Assembly (NCBI GenBank): GCA_022784805.1
Contig: JALFYG010000211.1
Span: 1-14,082 of the forward strand
DNA from: Spirochaetales bacterium
GTDB taxonomy: Bacteria; Spirochaetota; Spirochaetia; Sphaerochaetales; Sphaerochaetaceae
DNA length: 14,082 nt
Direction: 5' to 3'
Both the position numbers and the translations under genes were made by a program. Shown here piece after piece: positions 1-6,945 of this stretch. A model generated the notes under the pieces. The model was not told where the DNA came from, made no database searches, and was given only the letters and a program-made list of their open reading frames with translations. Position 1 is the first letter of the stretch; the number at the start of each line of letters is the position of its first letter.

Positions 1-63
1 TCTTCTATCTCTGGTCTGTTTCAGAGTTGTCTTTATGGCTTCATTCTTTACCTGTCTGTCCAT
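1..63 (-). CDS. N-terminal tip of a possible TnpB/OrfB-like (IS200/IS605) protein, partial
   Basis: Only the first 21 codons lie in the window. The ATG is at 63-61 and the frame is open to base 1. The peptide begins MDRQVKNEAIKTTLK and continues with a run rich in Arg, Gln and Thr. This lysine/arginine-rich opening resembles my recollection of the N-termini of a TnpB-like group in gut bacteria, but 21 residues cannot prove the family. Supporting it as a real gene, a near-consensus promoter sits immediately upstream. No Shine-Dalgarno sequence is visible and the mRNA would be leaderless. TnpB proteins are RNA-guided nucleases encoded by IS200/IS605-type elements; if this is one, the rest of the gene and its guide RNA lie beyond the left edge. 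It could instead be any basic hypothetical protein. Confidence 0.4.
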   Translation of the reverse strand, partial: MDRQVKNEAIKTTLKQTRDRR

Positions 64-68
64 GATTT

Positions 69-97
69 ATTATAGCATTTATAACGATTTATAACAA
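69..97 (-). promoter_or_regulatory. Sigma70-type promoter of the left-edge gene, probably leaderless
   Basis: On the minus strand a -35 TTGTTA (97-92) is separated by exactly 17 bp from a perfect -10 TATAAT (74-69). Only five bases separate the -10 from the ATG at 63, so transcription would begin at or within a base or two of the start codon. The spacer and the -35 contain a tandem 10-bp direct repeat (+ strand ATTTATAACG at 77-86, ATTTATAACA at 87-96), one helical turn apart, which could be an operator. Confidence 0.65.
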
Positions 98-250
98 TTG
101 AGGCATTCATTTTTCAGCCTTGCATCCTCCACCTTGAAAGGGGGAAGCTTTACGGCTGTTTTTCTGTAAAAACTCCCTTTTTGAATAAGATGTTCAAACA
201 TCTATTGGAAAGGCCATAAGCCAAAATAGGTAGCGAAGGTTTTTCTTCTT
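98..250. other. Intergenic region, no gene seen
   Basis: No coding frame is supported here. A small imperfect hairpin is present at 129-144 (CCTT/AAGG core with GG/CC outside). A perfect AGATGT/ACATCT hairpin with a 4-nt loop lies near 189-204. The first could belong to the end of an IS200/IS605-like element upstream of the left-edge gene. The second could weakly end the transcript of the gene at 251-640, but it lacks a U-tract. Neither role is established. Confidence 0.3.
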
Positions 251-640
251 CTATAAGGACTCCAAAGGAAGGGAAACTCTTTTTGGTGTATATTCATCAT
301 AAAAAAGACAGCCATTGTTATAATCGTCGATTACTTGACCTATATTTTCAGCGCTCTTTTTCCCTTTTTCCAGAATCGCTTCATGTCCACCATATCTATC
401 GTAGTCAATCAGGTCTTTGATAGTCTTGATACCTTTTGAAAGAAGAAAAGCTTGGGAACGGTCACTCAACGAAGGTATGGAAGTCAGATAGATTTCATTT
501 TCCACCTTCTGATCATCACTTCTCTGATTACTACTTGTCTTTTCTTTTAATGAAATATCCTTCCCATCTATATAGAAAGAAGAAACAGCATCAAGCTCAG
601 ATTCATCAAATAAGCTCCCTTCAAACCAATCGTCCTTCAC
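251..640 (-). CDS. Small protein with RNA polymerase alpha-CTD-like helical hairpin domain
   Basis: The protein has 129 residues. The GTG start at 640 is supported by an AGGAG ribosome site (651-647), six bases upstream. The first 50 residues are acidic and look poorly ordered. Residues about 51-107 resemble the C-terminal domain of RNA polymerase alpha: a leucine-serine motif followed by a helix (LSDRSQAFLLSKGIKTIKDL), then a helix-hairpin-helix-like segment around GKKSAENI. In alpha this fold binds UP-element DNA and activators; stand-alone versions probably bind DNA or protein. It follows the large helicase gene by 71 nt on the same strand with no clear terminator between them, so it is probably the second gene of that operon and may be an accessory DNA-binding partner. 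The domain call comes from motif resemblance only and the function is unknown. Confidence 0.6.
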   Translation of the reverse strand: MKDDWFEGSLFDESELDAVSSFYIDGKDISLKEKTSSNQRSDDQKVENEIYLTSIPSLSDRSQAFLLSKGIKTIKDLIDYDRYGGHEAILEKGKKSAENIGQVIDDYNNGCLFYDEYTPKRVSLPLESL

Positions 641-711
641 TTTATTCTCCTTTTTTTGAATAAACCGTTATGGATGGTTTGTGGATATATTGGTGAGAAA
701 TCCTCATCCCA

Positions 712-3700
712 TTAGATGGCAAGTCCTCTGCTTAACTCCTGGATAAACCTTGCCGGTATCCTATATTTCATCTTCCAAATTATTGCCATAGGCCTTGATC
801 CCTTATGGCTTTCATACTCAACTGGTCCAAGGAAAGTATAAGGGGCAGAACCATAGAGATCATCCTTTGCTTCTCTTACAAACAGCAGGATTCTGGATGA
901 GGATGAGATATAGCGTCTTCCTGTAGAAGAATCTTCAGATGTCTTGTTCTGTGTCTCCCAATGGAATTTCTCTGGAGAGATTGCATAGTCCTTATACATG
1001 GTAGAAGGAGTATAGAGTTTATCTGACTTATTAAGAGTAACTAGAAGAACATCAGTATTCTCATCTGGGAACCATTTTACACCAGCTTGCCATGAACTAG
1101 GACTTGTATCGCCAAATGCAGCAAGTATCTGATTTCTATTGTATGTGCAGAAAACATCCAATGGGATATCACCATCCATTTGCTGAGCGACAAAATCGAT
1201 GTGGTTTATTTTATAGGAGAGAAGAGCCTTGAATTCCCTTCTGTAGAATTCATCTTTCCTGATTGTTTCCATCACATCATAAGGAGTCAGTCCCTTCTCA
1301 TTTTTATTAAAGACCGTGAAAAGGAACATGTTAAGCATCATTTCTTCTGCTTTGCTTGCTGCTTTTCTTTCCGGTGACTCCAACATCTCAATGATAAATC
1401 TCATGAATCTGGAGGAGTCACAATATGTAAGTCGCTTCAAAGCAGCATCGAAATCATCATCAAGACTTCCTTTTTCCCTCTTGATGACATTTCCTTCGCT
1501 CAAAAGAGATACAAAACTTCCCTTTTTATAGAAGTCCCTTGGATTCATATGGTTATAGGAGAAGAAGTTATCAAGGGTAAGAGATTTTCCACTCTCCTTT
1601 TCAAAGTCAATCAACTTCTGAATCAGAATATTCTTCTTATCGAGAGAACTCTCTATGTTATCGAGAACTATTCTCATCGCCTCCTTTTCCATCTCGATAT
1701 GGCATCCTGGAGGAAGAGACAATGATCTATCCTTCATCTCTCTATAAACACCATTGTTTCTTTCCTTTAACAGGGATTTGAACTTCTCTTCGAATCTATA
1801 CTTCTTATTACTCTGTCCTATGAAATCAAGAACAGTGAGGAACTCTTTGTCTGGACTTGTTCTCAGGCCTCTTCCAAGCTGCTGCAGAAACACAGTCAAT
1901 GATTCAGTAGGACGAAGGAACATGACTGTATCTATTTCAGGGATATCCACGCCTTCGTTATAGAGATCAACAGTGAAGATATAGTTTATGTCTCCATTCT
2001 GAAACAAATTCCTGGCACTGTTCCTCTCTTGCTCATTGCTGTTACTTGATAAAGCCACAGCTTTTAATCCATTGGAAGAGAAAAAGGATGCCATAAACTC
2101 AGCATGCTTAATGGATACGCAGAATCCAAGACACTTTACTTCAGCTGGGTTTCCTACATAACGCTTTATGGAATTAATAATTAAAGCAGCCCTTTTCCTT
2201 GCCACTTCTGTCTCGAAGACATAAACATTATCAAGTTCACTCTTCTCATATCCACCACGAGCCCATTTGAGGCCATCCAAGTCCACGCTATCTCTGACAC
2301 CAAAATAATGGAAAGGAACCAATAGCTGCCTTTCAATTGCCTCAGGTAGTCTTATTTCAGCAGCAATATGGTTTCCGTCAAAGTATTTAAGGATATCTTC
2401 GCCATCCATTCTTTCAGGAGTGGCAGTAAGTCCCAATAGAATTCGGGGCTTAAAGTAAGTCAATAACTTTTGATAGGAGTCTGCACAGGCATGATGGAAC
2501 TCGTCAACAATAATGAAGTCAAAATAATCAGGAGAGAATCGAGTGATATTATCCCTGCTATCCAGCTTCTGTATTGTTGCAAAGAGACTCTGTCCCTCTT
2601 TTATCTCGTTGTTATTTCCTGTATATAACGCACCAAACTCAGGATCTTTCAACACGCCTCTAAAGCAGGAGAGACTCTGTTTTAGAATCTCTTCCCTATG
2701 GGCCACAAACAATAAGCGATGTTGATCTTTATTCTCTTTTCTGAAACGTCTGTAGTCAAAGGCTGAGATAACTGTCTTTCCTGTACCGGTTGCGGCAACC
2801 ACCAAGTTCTTTGTGTTACCAAATAGTTTTCTCTCTGCATCGAGTTTATCCAGGATAGCTTCCTGGAATGGATAAGGCCTTAATTCAAAGGAATATGTCA
2901 CCAGAGGATTGGAACTACCCTTTTTATTTTCCGATGCAACGGCTGCTGATAGCTTGTCGTAGTCATCATTTTTGTACTCATCAAATTCATCAGAATTCCA
3001 ATAAGACTCAAAGGTCTCATTCATTCTGTCAAAGACATCTTTCTGATCATGGGAAGTTATTTTGACATTCCACTCGCGTCCATCAGTTATTGCCTTTTTT
3101 GACAAATTTGAGGAACCGATATATGCAGTGTCAAAGCCTGTGTTCCTATGGAACATATAAGCCTTGGCATGAAGCCTTGTATGTTTTGTATCGTAGGAAA
3201 TCTTTACTTCTGCATTGGGTAGATTGGCTATTTCTCTTACAGCTTCTGGTTCTGTGGCACCCATATATGTGGTGCAGATCACTCTAAGCTTTCCGCCTCT
3301 TTCTGCAAATTCATTTAAGGCTACCCTTATCATGGCAATTCCAGAAACTCTAAGGAAAGAAACCAGCATATCGATTTTGTCGGAAGATACTATTTCTTTG
3401 TTTAGCTCATCCACGAGTTTAATCTGTGAGTCTCCGGTGAAGAGCATACTTGTAGAGATGGAAGAAGAAGGCCTCTCCAATTCTTTGGTATTTACCTTTG
3501 TGTCTCTTACTTCTTTTAATGCTTCACCTTTCTTTTCAATAATAAGTTGATTTAGACCATAGTCAGGAAAAGAATCAGAGAGCTTTGAAATAACCTCATT
3601 AGCTATTTCAACTTTGTCTTCAACGCTATTAGTGTCTTCCAATATCTTTCTCAGTACATTCTCTACATACTTACTTATAAGGATAGATGATGAGTCTCCA

Positions 3701-3801
3701 TCTAATTTATCAGTAGTAGCCTTCAATGTAGAAAGAGAAGATATTTCTTCCTTCACTTCCTTGTTCACTACTAATTCATATATTCCTTTTTCAAGACTCA
3801 T
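712..3801 (-). CDS. PLD nuclease-SF2 helicase fusion with DUF3427-type C-terminus
   Basis: A 1029-residue multidomain protein acting on nucleic acid. The ATG at 3801 is preceded by a GGGGTGA ribosome site. Residues about 115-270 form a phospholipase-D-like domain with the half-motif H211-A-K213 followed by IGSSN (228-232). Superfamily II helicase motifs follow: RPYPFQ (308-313), Walker A AATGTGKT (336-343), DEFH box (433-436), TATP (459-462) and motif VI QLGRGLR (641-647). The remaining third, to the C-terminus, matches the overall architecture of DUF3427 proteins. A single PLD half-motif implies nuclease activity as a dimer, if active; the usual Asp of HxKxxxxD is not evident (H218 at that position). 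Proteins of this arrangement occur in variable genome regions and are suspected of roles in defence or DNA processing; no role is shown here. It is probably cotranscribed with the small alpha-CTD-like gene downstream. A possible extended -10 (TGGTATTAA) lies about 80 nt upstream. Confidence 0.88.
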   Translation of the reverse strand: MSLEKGIYELVVNKEVKEEISSLSTLKATTDKLDGDSSSILISKYVENVLRKILEDTNSVEDKVEIANEVISKLSDSFPDYGLNQLIIEKKGEALKEVRDTKVNTKELERPSSSISTSMLFTGDSQIKLVDELNKEIVSSDKIDMLVSFLRVSGIAMIRVALNEFAERGGKLRVICTTYMGATEPEAVREIANLPNAEVKISYDTKHTRLHAKAYMFHRNTGFDTAYIGSSNLSKKAITDGREWNVKITSHDQKDVFDRMNETFESYWNSDEFDEYKNDDYDKLSAAVASENKKGSSNPLVTYSFELRPYPFQEAILDKLDAERKLFGNTKNLVVAATGTGKTVISAFDYRRFRKENKDQHRLLFVAHREEILKQSLSCFRGVLKDPEFGALYTGNNNEIKEGQSLFATIQKLDSRDNITRFSPDYFDFIIVDEFHHACADSYQKLLTYFKPRILLGLTATPERMDGEDILKYFDGNHIAAEIRLPEAIERQLLVPFHYFGVRDSVDLDGLKWARGGYEKSELDNVYVFETEVARKRAALIINSIKRYVGNPAEVKCLGFCVSIKHAEFMASFFSSNGLKAVALSSNSNEQERNSARNLFQNGDINYIFTVDLYNEGVDIPEIDTVMFLRPTESLTVFLQQLGRGLRTSPDKEFLTVLDFIGQSNKKYRFEEKFKSLLKERNNGVYREMKDRSLSLPPGCHIEMEKEAMRIVLDNIESSLDKKNILIQKLIDFEKESGKSLTLDNFFSYNHMNPRDFYKKGSFVSLLSEGNVIKREKGSLDDDFDAALKRLTYCDSSRFMRFIIEMLESPERKAASKAEEMMLNMFLFTVFNKNEKGLTPYDVMETIRKDEFYRREFKALLSYKINHIDFVAQQMDGDIPLDVFCTYNRNQILAAFGDTSPSSWQAGVKWFPDENTDVLLVTLNKSDKLYTPSTMYKDYAISPEKFHWETQNKTSEDSSTGRRYISSSSRILLFVREAKDDLYGSAPYTFLGPVEYESHKGSRPMAIIWKMKYRIPARFIQELSRGLAI

Positions 3802-3981
3802 CTCTCACCCCTTGTTGGTTTCCAGGATAAATCAACTAAGATTCGGGGTCCAGATCAAATTCTACTTTCTTCCTGCTATTTAATACCAAACTATTTGGAT
3901 GCCCTGAAGCCTTATCAATAAGAAAGCTAAAACAAAGAAGAGGATAATTTCTTTTTTATCAGAGAGATAAACATATTATGC

Positions 3982-4018
3982 AAAGAAAAAGACAGGCTCA
4001 GGACATTCTGACTGTCTT
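3982..4018 (-). terminator. Rho-independent terminator of the alcohol dehydrogenase gene
   Basis: On the minus strand AAGACAG pairs with CTGTCTT and TCAG pairs with CTGA, giving an 11-bp stem with a 2-nt bulge and a 6-nt loop (3989-4018). It runs directly into TTTTTCTTT. It lies 33 nt past the stop of the alcohol dehydrogenase gene and separates it from the helicase operon downstream on the same strand. Confidence 0.8.
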
Positions 4019-4051
4019 GCACCTGCCTTATTAACTGAAACTATCCTAGCC

Positions 4052-5158
4052 TTACTCCATTCTGAGAACTGCCTTGATACATTCACCCCTGTGGGATGCA
4101 GCCTGAGCCTCATTGATTTCTTCAAACTTGTAGAACTTCATAAGCTTATCAATTGGGAAAAGTCCATTCTTATAGTAAGTAAGAAGCTTTGGAAGGAAGT
4201 CTTTAGGAATAGAATCACCTTCAATGACACCAACAAGGCTCTTACCATCTCCCATAAGTTCGTTCTGAACATTGAAGGTAATGTCACCAGTTGCACCTAC
4301 GACAACACAAGTTCCATCAAAATCCAAGAAACCAAGAGACTGTCTTACGCAGTCACCTACTCCAGTCGTGTCGATTGAGTAGTTCACGCCATCTCCAGAC
4401 AAGGAGACTTTCTTAACGGCAGCAACAAGGTCATCAACCTTCTTTCTGTTGACTGTATCTGTAGCTCCCAATTCCTTTGCCAATTCAAGGCTCTTTTCAT
4501 TGCCACCGACTGCGATAATCTGCTGGCATCCTGCAATCTTGGCAGCCATGATGGCGCTCATGCCTACTGTTCCACAGCCATAGACAGCAATAGATGAGCC
4601 AAATTCAGGGCGAAGTCTATTAAGGACGGCACCTGCACCTGTCTGAATACCACATCCCATTGGTGCAACAATGGCCAAGTCTACATCATTATATTCAACC
4701 TTAACTGCATGGTTCTGGTTTACAACAGCATATGTAGCAAAGGAAGACTGACCAAAGAATGTGCTGAGATCCTTGCCATCTACTGTATGAAGACGTGTTG
4801 TTCCATCTGGCTGGATACCGCCGAAGTTGATCTTATTCAAACTCTTACAGACAAAGTATCTTGATTTTCTACAGTTACAACATGTGTTACAGAAACCATA
4901 GGAAATACCTACTCTGTCACCAGGCTTAAACTCAGTTACTCCAGGTCCGACCTTCTCAACAATACCTGCGCCTTCGTGTCCAAGAACAGCAGGAAGTGGT
5001 GTTGGAATAAACTGATGCTGTACTGCTTCATCAGTATGGCAAATACCACTTGCTGTTATCCTGACAAGGATTTCACCCATCTTAGGTTCGTCGAGTTCCA
5101 CTTCCTCTATTACAAAAGGAGCTCCTGTTGAGTGTGTTACAGCTGCTTTGATTCTCAT
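4052..5158 (-). CDS. Zinc-dependent alcohol dehydrogenase, aryl/benzyl-alcohol type (MDR family)
   Basis: A 368-residue cytosolic oxidoreductase that interconverts primary (probably aromatic or allylic) alcohols and aldehydes. The ATG at 5158 is chosen because GGAGG (5168-5164) lies five bases upstream; an upstream in-frame TTG at 5170 would overlap that ribosome site. Catalytic zinc ligands are C40, H61-E62 and C169. The structural zinc lobe C90-x2-C93-x2-C96-x7-C104 is intact, with an extra C94. The dinucleotide fold has GCGTVG (194-199). The end of its second strand reads AVGGN, with Gly218 where NAD-specific relatives carry Asp, which suggests NADP(H) may be accepted. The gene stands alone between its own promoter and terminator. 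The family is clear, the substrate is not. Confidence 0.93.
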   Translation of the reverse strand: MRIKAAVTHSTGAPFVIEEVELDEPKMGEILVRITASGICHTDEAVQHQFIPTPLPAVLGHEGAGIVEKVGPGVTEFKPGDRVGISYGFCNTCCNCRKSRYFVCKSLNKINFGGIQPDGTTRLHTVDGKDLSTFFGQSSFATYAVVNQNHAVKVEYNDVDLAIVAPMGCGIQTGAGAVLNRLRPEFGSSIAVYGCGTVGMSAIMAAKIAGCQQIIAVGGNEKSLELAKELGATDTVNRKKVDDLVAAVKKVSLSGDGVNYSIDTTGVGDCVRQSLGFLDFDGTCVVVGATGDITFNVQNELMGDGKSLVGVIEGDSIPKDFLPKLLTYYKNGLFPIDKLMKFYKFEEINEAQAASHRGECIKAVLRME

Positions 5159-5163
5159 GATTA

Positions 5164-5168
5164 CCTCC
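5164..5168 (-). promoter_or_regulatory. Ribosome binding site that fixes the alcohol dehydrogenase start
   Basis: GGAGG on the minus strand lies five bases before the ATG at 5158. Its position rules out the longer TTG-initiated frame at 5170. Confidence 0.85.
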
Positions 5169-5211
5169 AATAATCTTGGTCAACCATTTACCACATATTC
5201 TGATAATCTTC

Positions 5212-5240
5212 TATATATTCTGTAAATTTTTATCGATAAA
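5212..5240 (-). promoter_or_regulatory. Probable alcohol dehydrogenase promoter with palindromic operator
   Basis: A candidate -10 TATATA (5217-5212) and a weak -35 TTTATC (5240-5235) are separated by 17 bp. The -35 is the right half of a perfect 12-bp palindrome, TTTATCGATAAA (5229-5240), so a dimeric regulator bound there would compete with polymerase. An 8-bp inverted repeat (TTCTTTGT/ACAAAGAA, 5271-5278 and 5291-5298) lies further upstream. The promoter match is modest; the palindrome is exact. Confidence 0.4.
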
Positions 5241-5349
5241 GTTTTACTAAACTTACTATATTACTTTCGCTTCTTTGTTCTACTATTTAGACAAAGAATA
5301 AAAGGACATACATCAACATAATATGCTTAATGTGTTGCAGTTTAAATAG

Positions 5350-6876
5350 TTAAAGAGTTTTTACCACACTCTTTGCTACTTCCGTGCCGTCGATAGCAGC
5401 GCTCACTATTCCTCCGGCATATCCAGCGCCTTCTCCTGCCGGGTATAATCCAGGAAGTGATTTATACTCTTCGTCCCTGAGAATACGGACCGGGGAGCTG
5501 GTCCTTGTCTCGGAGGCAATCATTACTGCTTCGTTTGTCAGGAACTTTCCCTTGGTCATATTTGAAAAAGCAAGAAAGCCATCCTTGAGAGATGAGGAGA
5601 CTATAGGAGGTAGTACACTATATAGGTTACATGAAACCAGTCCAGGAGCATATGTAGACTTAGGGAGTGTGGATGAGAATCTATTGTCTACAAAGTCTGC
5701 CATTCTCTGAGCCGGTGCTTGGAATCTATCTCTGAAGCTGTTTCTCTCGATTTCCTCGACCCAATCCAAAACAGAGAATATTCCCTTGTCCGGGACATCT
5801 TCCTTTCTTATTTGGACAACCATGGCAGAGTTGGCCTTGCTCCCGGAACGGGATGAGGAACTCATGCCGTTTACACTCAAGGAGCCATATTCAGTAGCTG
5901 TAGGAACTACGCTTCCTCCCGGGCACATACAGAAGGAATATACTCCCCTACCATCGACTTGGGTCACGAAGGAGTATGTGGCAGGAGGAAGATACTTTCC
6001 CCTACCATTAGGATTATGGTACTGAATCTGATCAATAAGGGCTTGAGGGTGCTCCAGTCTTACTCCTACGGCAGTGTCTTTTGCTTCGAGAAGAATATTC
6101 TCGTCTTTTAAAAAGCGATAAACATCCTTGGCGCTGTGGCCTGTGGCAAGAATAACTGGCCCCAGGTATTCTTCTCCATTTTCACACTTCACTCCATAGA
6201 CGTTATTATCATTTTTAAGGAGAGACACTACCTTTGTGTTGAAGTGAACTTCTCCACCCTTATTGATGATAGTCGAGCGTATATTCTCGATTACCATAGG
6301 AAGCTTATCTGTTCCAATATGGGGATGAGTCTCATAGAGAATAGATTCATCTGCCCCATGCTGGACCAAGAGTGAGAGCACTTTGCCCACGTCTCCACGT
6401 TTCTGAGATCTGGTATAGAGCTTACCGTCACTATATGCTCCAGCCCCGCCTTCTCCATATACATAGTTGGATTCGGTATTCAGCTCACCTTTCGTGCACA
6501 AGATGGCGCAGTCTCTCTTTCTATCATGTACATCCTTTCCCCTCTCCAAGACTATTGGTCTTATTCCGTTCTCTATTAAAGTCAAGGCAGCAAAGAGACC
6601 GGCTGGTCCCATGCCCACCACGATGGCAGAGGGAGATGAAGAAACATCAGGAAAGACTACAGGCTCCCATGTATTCTTTACTTCTTCCTCAACAAAGAGC
6701 CTTACTCTTAGATTTATCTTCACCACACTACGCCTAGCATCAATGCTCTTACGTAGTATCTTCATTCCCTTTACGCTTTTTAAAGGAATGGTGCACTTGG
6801 ATGATGCTTTCTTGATAATCGTATTTTCTTCGAATGCCTCTTGAGGCATAAGAGTAAGGTCAATGTCTTTAATCAT
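5350..6876 (-). CDS. COG2509-type FAD-dependent dehydrogenase
   Basis: A 508-residue flavoprotein of the uncharacterised NAD(FAD)-utilising dehydrogenase family. An N-terminal domain of about 75 residues, typical of this family, precedes the FAD-binding Rossmann motif GMGPAG (88-93), with E111 at the end of the second strand in place to bind the adenosine ribose. A second nucleotide-binding motif near the C-terminus, LYPAGEGAGYAGGI, is the family's usual FAD-contacting end, and the length is normal. The cytosolic physiological reaction is unknown. The ATG at 6876 has no Shine-Dalgarno sequence; a promoter places the start of transcription at about the ATG. It diverges from the ABC-F gene, sharing a 69-bp control region. 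No convincing terminator was seen after the stop. Confidence 0.9.
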   Translation of the reverse strand: MIKDIDLTLMPQEAFEENTIIKKASSKCTIPLKSVKGMKILRKSIDARRSVVKINLRVRLFVEEEVKNTWEPVVFPDVSSSPSAIVVGMGPAGLFAALTLIENGIRPIVLERGKDVHDRKRDCAILCTKGELNTESNYVYGEGGAGAYSDGKLYTRSQKRGDVGKVLSLLVQHGADESILYETHPHIGTDKLPMVIENIRSTIINKGGEVHFNTKVVSLLKNDNNVYGVKCENGEEYLGPVILATGHSAKDVYRFLKDENILLEAKDTAVGVRLEHPQALIDQIQYHNPNGRGKYLPPATYSFVTQVDGRGVYSFCMCPGGSVVPTATEYGSLSVNGMSSSSRSGSKANSAMVVQIRKEDVPDKGIFSVLDWVEEIERNSFRDRFQAPAQRMADFVDNRFSSTLPKSTYAPGLVSCNLYSVLPPIVSSSLKDGFLAFSNMTKGKFLTNEAVMIASETRTSSPVRILRDEEYKSLPGLYPAGEGAGYAGGIVSAAIDGTEVAKSVVKTL

Positions 6877-6882
6877 AATCAG

Positions 6883-6911
6883 ATTATCTCATTGATGGAG
6901 AAGAAGGACAA
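6883..6911 (-). promoter_or_regulatory. Extended -10 promoter of the COG2509 gene, leaderless
   Basis: On the minus strand a -35 TTGTCC (6911-6906) and -10 GATAAT (6888-6883) are spaced 17 bp. The -10 is preceded by TGA, giving the TGn extended form. Six bases separate the -10 from the ATG at 6876, so the message would start at or next to the start codon. No ribosome site is present. Confidence 0.65.
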
Positions 6912-6939
6912 TGACACCAAGCTTTCTTTTCACTATTAT
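6911..6939 (+). promoter_or_regulatory. Promoter of the ABC-F gene, leaderless
   Basis: ATGACA (6911-6916, five of six consensus bases) and TATTAT (6934-6939) are spaced 17 bp. The GTG start follows six bases after the -10. The -35 shares base 6911 with the -35 of the opposite promoter, so the two promoters are back to back. Confidence 0.62.
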
Positions 6940-6945
6940 TAGAGC

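Noticed and set aside
5159..5170. Longer alcohol dehydrogenase start at TTG (5170)
   Set aside because: It would place the GGAGG ribosome site inside the coding region; the ATG at 5158 has ideal spacing and gives the usual family N-terminus.
5271..5298. 8-bp inverted repeat as the terminator of the COG2509 gene
   Set aside because: No T-tract follows the hairpin on the minus strand.
6372..6844. Plus-strand frames of about 120 residues inside the COG2509 gene
   Set aside because: They have Ser/Leu/His-rich antisense composition and overlap a well-conserved flavoprotein.
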